From Caprimulgus europaeus (taxonomy: Eukaryota > Chordata > Aves > Caprimulgiformes > Caprimulgidae), in NCBI GenBank assembly GCA_907165065.1, contig OU015528.1:27498015-27562014 (forward strand): a stretch of DNA of 64,000 bases, written 5' to 3'. The notes beneath the pieces were generated by a model. It worked only from the letters and a program-made list of their open reading frames with translations, was not told the DNA's origin and searched no databases. This document shows, piece by piece, positions 35,560-47,655 of this stretch; position 1 is the first letter of the stretch; each line of letters starts with the position of its first letter. Both the position numbers and the translations under genes were made by a program.

Positions 35560-36480
35560 TCCCAATAATTCATGGTACCAAATGAAATTCATTAGAGATT
35601 CTAAGGAAATCCTAAGAATGAAGCACAATTCCAGCCTACCATAATTTATCATTAAAGATAATGTAATTAATCATTAAAACAGCCACTCTGCTGGATAACT
35701 GGAAAATGGCCAACACTGTAGCAATCTTTAAAATAGCTCTTAAGACTCATCCTCAGGACTGAAATCTAGAGAATCTTAATTCATTAACCGGGAAAATATT
35801 TGAGAAAGTAATTTAAAGTAGTTATAAAACACCTACAGGTGATATGTAGGAGAGAGAGAAAATATCAGGATTAATAAATTGCAAGTGAGCACAGACCAAC
35901 AGAGATAAATTTATATACTTATCAGTAAGGATAAATGGTGCTTTCCTAACCTGTTCAAATGTTATAAAGAGTTAGCAAAATACTGACTGAAAGAGAATCA
36001 CGGGATAGGCATTTACAGCGACATTTGATAATATCATTCACATGAGGCTTTTAAGGAAACTCAGTAGCCCTGGGGCAGGAGATAAGGTCTTTGTTACAGG
36101 TTAAAGAGAGAGAAAAGGATGAGGATGAATGGCAGATGATTAGAATGAAAGGGTGGTAAGAGTGATGCCACAGAGACTGTATCAGAGGATCACTGCTAGG
36201 ATGAATTCCACTTTCTCTGGACCCATCTATTTATTAATGATAAGGAAGAGAGGGAATACAATTAGATGGCAAAACTGCTGACAACACAAAGCTGTTAAAT
36301 TAGATAAAACTAAGGTGTCCATAAATAACTCTTGGGACTTGTTGCAAAGCTAGCAACAGGAAAGGAAATTATGTTCAGCATAAGCAACTGCACAGATATG
36401 GCCATAAAACAGACTGCTTAAACTGCTTACACTCATTAATGGGGTCTGAACAAATTATGGGAGAGCCTTGCTGATTTGCA
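35560..36480 (+). mobile_element. Ancient, heavily mutated CR1-type LINE reverse-transcriptase region
   Basis: The order of fragments matches old amniote CR1 ORF2: GATAACTGGAAAATGGCC (35694), then TATAAAACACCTACAGGTGA (35825), then GGGGCAGGAGATAAGGTC (36073), then ATTTATTAATGATAAGGAAG (36229), then GATGGCAAAACTGCTGACAA (36264, the degenerate active-site box), then TTAATGGGGTCTGAACAA (36436). Many indels and stops show great age compared with the neighbouring CR1 at 34714. Outer limits are approximate. Confidence 0.7.
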
Positions 36481-37869
36481 TGTGGGAGAGGAGAACTACC
36501 ACATTTTGTTGCTTATTTACAACTACAGGGATTATTTTAAAATAGTGGATAGTACAAAGTATCTTCTGTTCATCTATTTAAATTGCTTGAACCTTTCCTA
36601 ATCTCTGAGTAGTGCTCAATACATATGGTGACATACCACCGCTGAGAAGGGCAGTGTCTGCCTCTCTCTTCATAGCTGAGAAATCTTGGCAAGCAGATGG
36701 CTCTGAATGGTGGGGCCAGCTAAGCAGTCTGTCATAGCCTCATTCCTTCACCCAATCTCAGAGCCAGAGGACTCCTGCTGTGGGAGCTTTTATATCTCTT
36801 CATAAAAAAGACCGACGATGTGCTAAAGATAGCCTCTGCTTACACAAGGAGAGCCAGACTGTGCACAGAGGAAAATGAACAGCCTGTCCTTATTGCAAGA
36901 TATTTTTCACAGATTACAGTGCTGGTGGGAGAGGGTTTGCTGAAAGCTCCCGTTGGCCAATCCATTGAAGCATTTCCTTTACTCCTTCTCACCCCAAATG
37001 AGTCCAGAAAACATGAAAGGCAGAAGGAAGAGGAGGAAAATGCCAGAGGTGCACCAAAAACCTTACACTGAGCTTTGAGCCTCTTCTTTAGCTTGCGCTG
37101 ATGTAAATGGGGAGTAGCTCAGCAAAGTTCAGCAAAGAGATGACTCAGCAATAGGGCTGTGAGAGAGAGCAGCGTGGGGATGGACCAGCACTCTGATACT
37201 GAGGTGTCGTTGGCAGTGCCCAGCCCCACAATGTGGATGCTGCTGGCATCACCTTCCCTCCTGCTGAGCCCTGTGGGTCAGTTCAGTCCTGAGCAGGTGA
37301 AGGGGGTACAGGTGACAGGCACAGGCTGACTTCCCAGGACTATGAGAAAACTCTACATGCTTGCCCTAATATCCTACTGTAACCAGCCTCTAATGAATGA
37401 AAGGAAGGTAAACATTTCCCCTTCCCCCAGAATGAAGTTATACATCAGTGGAAAGGGAAATTAACTTCACCTGTTCAGGTAACTGGAATATCCCATAGGG
37501 GATGGGATTAACTCAATAAGGACAACATAAATACAGAGCAGCAGATTTTGTAGGTATATGAAAGCTTGCGGGGGGGAAGGAGAATAAAGGGCTCATGACA
37601 CAGAAATGGAAATCATTACTACCCCATCTGACCTTTCCTACTTTTACATATGTGCCTGTCTCTGCATTTTTTATAGTTTAAAGTATCTTTTGAACACAGG
37701 TGAATGGAAAAGCATATGATCTTTTGAGCCAAATACTTTTTACCTTGCTATTAATTCCTTCCCATCACTACTGCAAATTTTCACCAGGTATATTTTGGGG
37801 CATCATTAGCTGTTTTCACAGCCGTATAGCACAGAGGTGCTTATGGCCATCCTATGGTCAGTCAGTTCA
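36481..37869. other. Intergenic DNA, no gene seen
   Basis: No recognisable gene or repeat apart from a short C/G-rich patch near 37220-37330. Open frames are short. Confidence 0.6.
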
Positions 37870-38330
37870 TTCATCCCTCCTTCCTCCGGTTCATGAACCC
37901 CTTTCCTACAGCAAAAGTTCTGGTGATTAGTCTTCAAGGGCATGATTTTGCACTTTGGATTATTAAATTTCATGCTGTTTCTATTCTGCTGTTCCACAAG
38001 GTCATCTAATTTTTCCTGCATAATAATCAAGTCTTCCTCTGGTCTGTATTACCTGTACGTACCAGCTTTGTGTCATCTGCAGATTTTGTAAGCACGTGTC
38101 TAGTTCTTGCTCCAAGGTCATGAAGGAAAACATCAAAACAGACTGGGCCCAGGGCTGCCCTTACAAGGACCATAACTATTGCTCTCAACTCCTGTAAATT
38201 AGCAGCCTCCTCTGTTCTACAATGCCAGAATTAATCCTCTGTCATCTCTTATTCAAATATTAATTCCTGTGAGGCACACCCTATCTCAACAATTTCCTCA
38301 AATCTAGATAGATTCAGTTCACTTTTTATT
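37870..38330 (-). mobile_element. Ancient CR1-type LINE reverse-transcriptase fragment
   Basis: Read on the plus strand, TTTGTGTCATCTGCAGATTT (38070) is the antisense of the CR1 active-site box (F-A-D-D-T-K). ACTGGGCCCAGGGCTGCCC and ATCTAGATAGATTCAG follow in the expected antisense order. On the minus strand the codons MKFNNPKCKIMPLKTN correspond to the motif that appears as MKLNKAKCKVL in the younger copy at 16060. It is strongly diverged; limits are approximate. Confidence 0.75.
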
Positions 38331-39479
38331 TACTTTTCATCCATATTTATTCCCTAAAGCGTTTTCTGTGGTTCATATAGGACAAAATCCAGCTGAGCTG
38401 TGATTATCTCCCTCCTCCACTTCTTCTTTTGTCTTTTGCTCATGCCATGAAGCAGGATGTTTCTCTCTAGAAGTGGCAGGAGGAGAGGTACCAGCAGAGG
38501 ACAAGTACTCTGCCAGCATCTCCTGGGGAAAGAAAGAGCTATTGAGTGATAGAGAGAAGTAGTGTTTGGGACAGCACCCAGTCCTACTTTTGGTGTAATT
38601 TTTCTCTTTTTTTCCTCTAAATCTTTTAACATGTTCAACAAACATGCAGGTCCAATAATATTGGGGGAATTTCTTTAAAAGACCCTGAGAGATTCTTAAT
38701 GAAGGAAAAGAGTGTTTGGAAAAATCTCCCTGTACTGGCAAAGACTCCATATAGATCCTGGCTGTCCTTGCAGCTTTTCCAAAACAAATGAATGCTGGGG
38801 CATGGAGGGGAGGGTTCTTGGGAAAGGCAGGGCTGAGTGCCAGGCCGTGCCAGAAGTAGGATAAAACTGCAGCCTGATGATGGGACTTACAGAGCAGAGA
38901 GGGCAGGACTGCTGAGCAATGACGAGAGATATTCTCATCCAGAAAAAAATGAGCAGGAGGAGCTCAAAGGGACCAGCTCCCACATCCATTGGCTTCTCAG
39001 CTGGATGAGGGAGTCAACTAGGTTGCCTTTCAGATACACGTGCGGGGCTCTGACAACTTAGGGCTTGTGGAGTTTTTGATTCATATGCAGCTGCCTTAGT
39101 TTCTACAGAGCAGGGAAGCACCAGCTCTCTGGGCCCCTCACTACCCCATTTATGTGCCAGCCTGGCAGCCAGCCAGCACTGCTCTCACCTCACCCAGCAC
39201 TCGGTGGAGGAGTTGTGGTCAGGATTATTGCCAAGAAATTATTTGAAGTGTTTGCTGTGCTCGTGGCAGATTGCTCAGGTTTCCCCTCTCAAAATGTTTA
39301 AGCCCTGCAATAAAAATTCTGTTTGCTTAAGGCCATCTGCCTAACTCGTGGTCTGGGAGCGGGGGAGTGTCACTTGCTGCTTGCCCGGGCTGGAACTGGG
39401 TTTCCACCATTTCTAAATGGGCGATGAAGCCAGGATTACTTCAGGTTTTTACTAAAGATGGCTGAGAACTGGAGGAGGC

Positions 39480-39660
39480 CTTTCGAGCTGCCAGCCAGCG
39501 CCAGGCGGCAGAGCTGGCCACAGACACAGGCCCTGGCCGCCGGGCGCCTTAGCTCACCGCCAGCGCTGCGCTCGGGCCGCTGCCTCCCGCCTGGCCGGGC
39601 CGCAGCAGCGCCGGAGCTGCTTCACGCCTGACTGCAACGCGCTGTGCGGGCCGGCCGCCT
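39480..39660. promoter_or_regulatory. Isolated small CpG island 14 kb upstream of NELL2
   Basis: About 180 bp with roughly 75 percent G+C and about 22 CpG dinucleotides, surrounded by ordinary sequence. On the minus strand a strong splice-donor-like GCG|GTGAGC occurs with the intron G at 39557. An ATG at 39695 opens a 46-codon frame (starting MEAIFSRGKSKAGG) that reaches exactly to that donor. The frame ends in phase 0, whereas NELL2 exon 2 needs phase 1, so a direct coding fusion is not supported. It could be an alternative noncoding first exon, a lncRNA promoter or an enhancer. Confidence 0.45.
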
Positions 39661-40823
39661 GCCTTGCTTTTGCCTCGGGAAAAGATGGCTTCCATCACCC
39701 CACCATCCTCATTCACATCCCAGCACTGGCCCCTTCCCAGGTCCTGGGAACGGGGTTCATTTACTGTTTGGCCATACCTGGGTTAACCTTTCATTTCCAT
39801 CAGTCAGCAGTTCCTCCACTTCTTGCCTTCTTGTTCTGTTTTTATTTCAGAGGACTTGGTATCTCCTGCTATTTTTTTTTTCGTCATTTTCTTCATGAGG
39901 TGCAGCTCAGCAAGGATTTGGAACATTTTTAGTTTATCTCTGCATTTTCTGACCGTTGAGATCTAGCTCTGCTAACTGTCAGCTCCTTTTCTATTAGAGA
40001 CAGGTTTCTTCTCACTCTTAAACACAGTCTGTGGGTGCTTATTTTTGCCAGGCAGGTCAAGTTTCCTTTCCTACCATTTTCCCCTTGTCTGCAATACACA
40101 AGAAAACTCTTAAATAATACACACTCTGACTTAAATTAACTCAAAACCTCCTTCACATTAAAATTCTTGAGCTCCTTACTCCACTGAACCTTATATCATA
40201 CACCAAAAAAAAATGCTATTGTGAATCCAAAACCTTAGTTACAGACCTGTATGAACTGCTTTATAATCATCTGATCAAAGATGATTTTTGACAGCCAGTT
40301 CCTTTGTAACTCTGTAAGGATCCGAGTTTAAAGCAGGATAATCTCTGGTTGATATAGTGACCTTATAGCAGAATATGCAGACTTTCTCATCCAAGAATAC
40401 CAGGACTTTACAATTACTGGTAGCATAACTTTGCAATCTATATATACAAGTTAAAAACTCCTACCAACAGATAATTCTTCCATCATCTTACAGAGATCTC
40501 CACTCACATCCACAGCTGAGCCTGGGGAGATCCACAACAGATGGCTCTGACAGAAACATATTTTCCACTCTGTGCCTTCTGTTCATCAGAAAGCTTCTGT
40601 TCCTGTACCTCTTATTCCCACCATAAAGCCCTGCATGACTTACTAACACCTTTTCTTGCCCTTCATGATTATGTGGTTTCCCCATAAAAAGCCTAAAAAG
40701 CAGAGGCGTTTTGATGGCTATTTCAGCAGTATTCACATTCTACTTTGACTCTTGGGACGTTTGCTGTTTTTCTGAAGGCCACAGCTAGTAGCAAGCAACT
40801 GCATGAGACCATCAGCTTTCATT

Positions 40824-40844
40824 AAAAAAAAAAAAAAAAAAAAA
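40824..40844. repeat. Poly-A run (21)
   Basis: An A homopolymer preceded by TTCATT. I see no retroposed gene upstream, so it is listed only as a simple repeat. Confidence 0.9.
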
Positions 40845-43800
40845 GAAGTGTTCATCGCTCATGTTCATAGATAAAAGCTTGAACTCAGATGTACCTAAGC
40901 ACTCTGAAGCTAAAAAGGAAATGAAGAGATATCTGAAAAGAATTTGTAAAAAATCCCAATGCAAGCAATGTCAAGAATTTTGGAGTATGAACTATAGTTT
41001 TCAAGTGTTGAGCTTGGTGGCAAGACTGTGCTAAATGGAGGGACAGAGAACTGGAGCCCGCTCGATGCCTGTGTACACTGTGGAAAAGCAAAGGGGAACC
41101 AATACACAGAATGGACTTGCAGACTCACAGTGCTTGTATTAAAATGGCACATATCATTCTGTCATTGCCACCAGGAACCACGAGATGAAGCAGATTTCAT
41201 AACTTGAAAGTCTTCTCAAGCAGCCAGGAAAGTGGTACAGAACATAGTTTCACATATAATAGACTTTAAAATATTTTATTGCAGATGCAGTTATGTAGAA
41301 AATGGTTTAACCACCTACTATATGCTCCTTATCTAGGGAATGTTTACTGTACTGTTAAGATACTTTGAATAAGCAATATGAACCATGTCATCCTAATACT
41401 GAAAATCCTGGATTAGTCCAATCTACAAAGCAAATATATGGGAAAAGGAAAACTTTCTTGATCTCAAAGCTCTCTGTGATACACTGTATTTGGAGCCCAT
41501 AAAGGCAATGCTAAATTTGCAGTGTTCATTTTTCTGTCTATTAAATAACTCTGAGTAAAATCCATTAGAAAAAGACACATTAGCATACAGTAGGTGTTAC
41601 AAGAGGAGTGTGTGAACTTTTTGACAATTAAATGAATTACACAAATAGATCTTTAAAACCTTGGTAACTAAGAAAGACCTCATCCAAACACATAGCACTA
41701 ACAGTCCTCTTTAATTTCTGACCTAATTTTGAATGAAAACCTACTTTCTTTCCTTTGTTCCTGCTTTTTATTGTTTACCCTATCCTTGAATGTTAACAGT
41801 ACACTTGTGTCATTTTTCAGCTGGATGTAGAGACCATGTGGATGTTACCTCATCTTGCTGTTCACAAGGTTATTGTAAATAAAACAACACAGAACATTAA
41901 TAAGGAGCAGAATAACATGTAATGCAATTTTGAAGAATTCACACCACTGTTATTCATCTTCTGTGACCATTTAATAGAGGAAGTGTCTAAAAGGACAGAT
42001 GGGAATTGAAAGAAATGCAGTTGGAAGAAAATGGAGATTACAACTATCCCTCCAATAATTTGAAACTGATTCTCAGGCTTCTTCAAAAATAAATGCAGAG
42101 CTCAAGGTCAGAAAATACATTACTTAGAATCAACCATTAGAATGCAGAACAGCCTCATAGCAGATTTTGCTGTCTGCAGATATCCTACATTTGTCTTCAT
42201 CAGCAGTGTAGTATCCAGGTTACTGCAAGTGTCTTGAAGTACCAGGCTCAAGTAGTTTATTGATTGTGATATACAAGTAGCTATGCAATGGTAGGAAAAC
42301 TGCAAATACCCTGTTCACCACACACTGGGTCATATGTACCGCTGCTGATGGATTCTGTAGGTCTGCCCTGCTGTTTGGTGAGCCACATCTGTAAGTGCTG
42401 GCCAACAATACAGTGGGGAAATGTTTCCATGACAATAAGCATCACGCCTTCCTCTCCCCTCCACTCCTACTTCTTTCTACCTCCTCCTGGCTTGCATTCA
42501 TGATAGATCACTCTGCGACAAATCAGTATCACATTGAAGATGCTTTTGGATACTACCCTATGAGACACCATAACTCTGCTCTCCGGGTGACATGCTGTGG
42601 GGGAGGTAGGCAACCATGGAGGATCTCAGGTCCTCTTGGAAAAGATAGCCAAGACAAAACTACTGTATTGGCTGAGCTCAGAAAAGTGGGGAGTGAACTC
42701 TTGGCTCTCCAACTTAGCATTATCCCGTAATTCGGTATCATTCAGAGTATAATTTTTTAACAGCTTACTCCACAGCCTTGCTTTCTCTAGAATCATTATT
42801 GCATTTTGGTTTTAGGAGAGAAACTTGTCTTCTTTTGGATTGCTCAGCACATTTCTGTCTTGTACTGATCTGTCATCTGTGTTTTCGACCAGCGGTAGTC
42901 TCCTTCTTACAGCTCGGTGGAAGCAGATGGCAGATCTACAGTTTCAGCTGCCCCTAAATTCCATCATCTCCTGTGGGAGAGGGATAGACTGGGAGAGAAT
43001 TTGCATTCCCACTGCTGTTGCTTGTATGAAACTAGCAGCAGCTTCCTTGGCAGAGGGTCTCACCTAGCAGTAAGAAACCCTGACTCTGAATGTAGAAATG
43101 GGGTAGGCAGCAGCAGACACTTTTCTAGCCATACTTCTGCCTTTTTAACAAGATGCAGCACTACACATTGACCAGATGTATAAAGAAAAGGCAGAAGTCG
43201 GGGATCCATTTTGCTCAGTGTAAGTCTCTCCTTGCCCACTCTGGACCAGCTGCGCCATCTCCCCCAGCTCCTCCCTCCTCTGCTGTGCCACTGCCTTGCA
43301 GCCCCAGACCAGTTGCTGATTCGAGGAAGGTACAGAGAGGCAGCATCAATGTTGGGAGACTTAGCACAGCAGCTCCAGTAAAGTGAAAAGGGGAAGAAGA
43401 GAGAGCATGGGGAGACTGGTTATGCCCTGTGTCCCTTTCAGCAAGGAGAAAAAGACAGACCCCATACAAGCTGTTTAAATAAAACAGAGAACCACTGCTA
43501 TAGGATTAAAAAAAAAACAAAAACAAACAAACAACCAGATGGGTTGCCAGGACTCTGCAATTGCTTGACTCAGAATACCTTTCTGCACCATTTCTGCCTT
43601 CCCTCATGCACTGAGCAGTAGCTGCCTTTACTATTTAGACTTAGAGTCTTTAAAGGTGGAAAGTGAAAGGTGGCCAGGTGTAATGCCAGCCACATAACTC
43701 CTTTCACTGCTGCTGGGCACAGTCACATCTTGACCACAGTAGCCTGCTGGGCCACCTAGGTGCAGGAGGGTCTCTGGGTTAGTAGAGTACACACAGGGTC

Positions 43801-44038
43801 CAGAGAAATGTTAATTTCCAATAAAAATACCCCCAAATATGAGGTCTTGAGGATCACAAGCTCTTATGTGGGCTTTTAAATTATTTTATGGCTCTAATCC
43901 CAGCTTTCTTCTATGTAACTCCAGGGCTTGTTTCCTTCACTCAGGTAGGATGAGCAGCAAAGTATACAGCTGAGCTCCAGCTGCTTTATGGGTCTCTAGC
44001 ACTAGCTGGTGTGCAGCAGGTTCTCTGAATATGAAGGA

Positions 44039-44088
44039 TTTTTTCCTCCTTCTTCTTCTTCTTCCTCTTCTTCTTCTCTTCTTCTTCT
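44039..44088. repeat. Homopyrimidine (TTC)-rich tract
   Basis: Fifty consecutive pyrimidines built mainly of TTC units interrupted by CCT and TCT. Such tracts can adopt triplex (H-DNA) structure and are usually polymorphic. Confidence 0.95.
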
Positions 44089-44814
44089 GAGTGAGCTTTA
44101 AAATTTCAGCCTTGATCCCCCAGTACTTCATCAGACTAACTCTATCATCAACTGTGTATCTTTCCAAACATGGCCCATTGAGAGACCTCTATAAAGGAGT
44201 CAAACCTAGAACATGCATATAAAAGTCAAAAAAGAGAGCCTCAAGAGGTACTGAGCAGAATAGCAGCAAACCATAATGCCAAGGAAAACAAAAATACCTC
44301 AAAGTTGAATTAGGTTTGGAGGATGTGCCTAACCTACCCATTTCTTGCAACTTTACTGAATAGCTCACGCTGTAAGTAAACAAAAATCAAGACATTCTCC
44401 TAGAAACTAGTGGGTGTGAAGAGCAGAGCCCTGGTGTCATTCTGTGCAGCAGTTATATTGAAGAAAGCTGTTACTGAAACAAATATGGGGCTATATCCTG
44501 CTGGTCTTATTTATTTTGTCAGTCTCGTGGAAGTTGATGGTTCATGTGAATAAATGAGAAGGATTTAGCTTGAGGTGACAGGAGGCAAGCCCTCAAGCAA
44601 TGGAAGAATGGAAGTGAGACTGCCCAAGATTAGAAATCTAATGTTCTCCCTAGATTAATCTAAATAGAGAAGACTGAAGCGGTGTGGTGTTCAGCCTACT
44701 ATACAGCAATCCGTCATTAAAAATAGAAGAGGAGGAAAAGAAAAATGAGAAAAAAAGTAAGATTTCTCTGCAGTTAGGTTTCTAAAAGGTACATTTCTCT
44801 AAAAAAATAGGCTG

Positions 44815-45050
44815 CAAGTATTGCATTTGCATATTTAATCATTGCTTTTTAAAGATCTTTCCACTTCTTTGAAAATTCAAAGCATAAGGAATTTATTAGT
44901 AAAATTACATTTTGTATTGGATTTGAATATATTATAGCTTTGATGATAACCTTTATACAACAAGAATGATTTTTTTGGATGTACTCTCATTCAAAATTAA
45001 TAGATATACATTCTGTGCAGCCAAATGTTTAATTTGCTACAAGGACTGCT
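44815..45050. promoter_or_regulatory. Candidate conserved noncoding element
   Basis: An AT-rich block with a perfect octamer ATTTGCAT (44825-44832), a TCF/LEF-like CTTTGATG (44938-44945) and several TAAT-type homeodomain strings. It looks like developmental enhancer DNA, but conservation cannot be judged from one sequence. Confidence 0.2.
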
Positions 45051-47585
45051 ACCATTTTTATTTCTTTAGAACTAAAGTTCTAAAAGTCTTTAGAATTATG
45101 CAGGCCCAGCATGGTAACCTTTGTTAATCTTTTCATTAATAAGCAGTCTTGTTTCATGTAAATTTTTAAAGGAAATTTGGTCTTGCACTATGAATGTTTG
45201 GGTGAAGAGATGGAATCTCACAAAGACTTCAATTCACTCTTCCACAGGGATACTTTTAGAATATGTGTGAAAATCTGTAAACATACCAGTGAGTTTCCTG
45301 TAATCAGTACACCACATTACAAGTATAATGTTTAGGGATGTTGTTCTATAAAGGGCAAGGGAACTAGTTTTAGATGCCTTATGGTACCTTTACATGGAAC
45401 AACTGAGCCACCTTGTAGCCCGTCAGGTTCATTTCAAGCGTGCATAGTGTAAATTATGCTTTTCCCTTTTGCTATCTATTCCCTATAGTCGTGGCAGGAA
45501 CAGCTTGCACCAAAACTGTCAGTTTTATAGCAAAAATCTGTCAACATGCAACGCATATTCTGTGCAAAAATGTCAGGGTGCATTTTCCTGATGTGCATGT
45601 CATGCATCGTTTTCATCAATCTTTTATTTTTAGGAGAGCAGGAAAAAAGCTCTTTTTGTCATGCAGAAAAAAAAGAAAGCAAGAACAATTTAGTTAACAT
45701 TCTACATGACTTCCATTTTCTTCAGGAAGGCAGAGCTTTGCTTCATCTTCTAGTATGTATTCTACACACTGTACACTTGTTTCTAAAAATATTAAGAAAA
45801 CAACATCACAGTACCAACTGAATGTCCAGAGTTTTGCATCTTAGATCTTCTGTTTGACAGCTAAGCGTCTCTACAATTATCCATTGTGCCAGCTTTCTAC
45901 CTGCTTAGACTTCTGAGTCAGACAAATGCTGCGCGTGAGAAAACAGAGTAAGTATGTGCCTTGAAAAATGATACAGAACTAATTGAAAACCTGTGGGGAA
46001 ATGTAGTATTTTTGTGTAAGCTCATAACGTTTCATATCAGCACTGCAGGCAATAGGGTGATGGGTAGCAGAGTGCCACAGTGGCACATCTTGGAACTTGG
46101 AACAAGTAGACTGGCACTTAATTTGGACGAATATGGGGTGAATAGGTTACATATAAAGACAAGTGGGTGACAGACTTTACTCCTTCCCCAAAGGAAGTAT
46201 TTCCCCTGTTGCACTGTATTTTTATACCAGCTCTCATTTGACAAGAGTAAGGCAGGTATGGATTTATTGGATGCAGAGAAGGGAAAGTTCAGAGTGGCTC
46301 TAACCACCCTATTTCACCATCAGCATGACCTATTACAGCACATATGTCTGTCATCCCAGGGTGTAAATTATGGTGATGTAACACAACCTCCCTGCCTCCA
46401 CTTGATTGGATTGTGATTTTATCTTCTTATGGAGGAAAGCATCAAATTTTTCTTCTTTTGTCACAGAAGAACTGATAAAGTGAATATTTTTCTGTTAATA
46501 TGGACCACCATTAGCAATTCAACAAAGTATTGTTCAAGATAAACTGTAACATGCTCCTTGCAGAATATAATTCAAGATATCTGAGATTTGAGCACTCTAG
46601 AGAATGAAGATCATATTGCTTTGATAACCAATGATCTCAAACAGATAGTCCAGGAAACATGATCCAGTAGAACTAAAGAAATTCGAAGGTAGGGGTTGAA
46701 TTATCCTTGAGAAAGTTTCTCAGTCTTCCATAGGACAGTCCAGTCCAGGAAAGAAACATGGATAGGCAGATTCATTTCACCTCACTTGAGACATTTGCAA
46801 TACACGTGCTTCCGTCTGAGTTTATCACGCTAAATTCCCTTCATCTGAAAGAGACACTTCTAAGTGTTGATTCATCTGACTAATTTTAGATGTCAGCTTC
46901 AGGGTGAGATAACAATGTCATAGAAGACCCTATTTCTCTCTATGAAGGAAGTCTAGATAACCAGCTCAGACCTAGATGTGTACCAATGCAAGATTTTCAC
47001 AGAATAAAGCAAGTTAGGAAATCAATCCAAGTTCCACCACCAGCTTTGCCTTACGCAATGAAACTTTTGTGCTTGCCAGAGATGTGTGGGTCTGTTCTGA
47101 AAGACTTTGTCATTTTACAGGGCTTAAACGGAGCCTTCATCAAGAACACTGAATTATCTTAAGAAATAGTATATCCTTAAACTGAGGTCAATGAGCAGTA
47201 TAGTACTGAGTTCCATTTCCAAGTATCAACTTCTGTTCTCTCTCTGGAGTTTGGGTAACAAGTGATAGTCCAAAAAAATCCTATATGAGAGTTTATTCTG
47301 TTCAGTTTTGCCTCGTGATCTCATCAGTCACTTGTGTAGCCCAGTTACCTTTGTGAAACCATTCTCTCTGTCTTTCTCAGCATGAAATATCCAAGGCAAT
47401 TTTCCAGGCAAACTAAAGGATTAAAGTCCCTGAAGCCTCAGAGAAGGTAAAGTGAAACTAGATTTCTCTGACTAGGCACTGATGAATCTCCAAAAGCTCT
47501 ATTTTTTCCCTTAAAAATAAGTACGAAATCATAGGGGGTAAAGGTTATGCCCTTAATGTGTCAGAGATGAAATGGCAGGACGTTT

Positions 47586-47655
47586 AGGCAACATTAACCA
47601 AGGCTACACAAATCTTTAGGACCCAAGGCAACATTACCCTGGCTACACAGAGCAC
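47586..47655. repeat. Imperfect 40-bp tandem duplication
   Basis: AGGCAACATTA followed by a GGCTACACA block occurs at 47586 and again 40 bases later at 47626, with several substitutions and a small length difference. Confidence 0.6.

Noticed and set aside
39558-39695. A coding alternative NELL2 first exon using the 46-codon frame
   Set aside because: It ends in phase 0, whereas exon 2 requires phase 1, so splicing would destroy the reading frame.
40488-40844. A processed pseudogene ending in the A21 run
   Set aside because: No coding-like frame on the plus strand and no target duplication; treated as a simple repeat.
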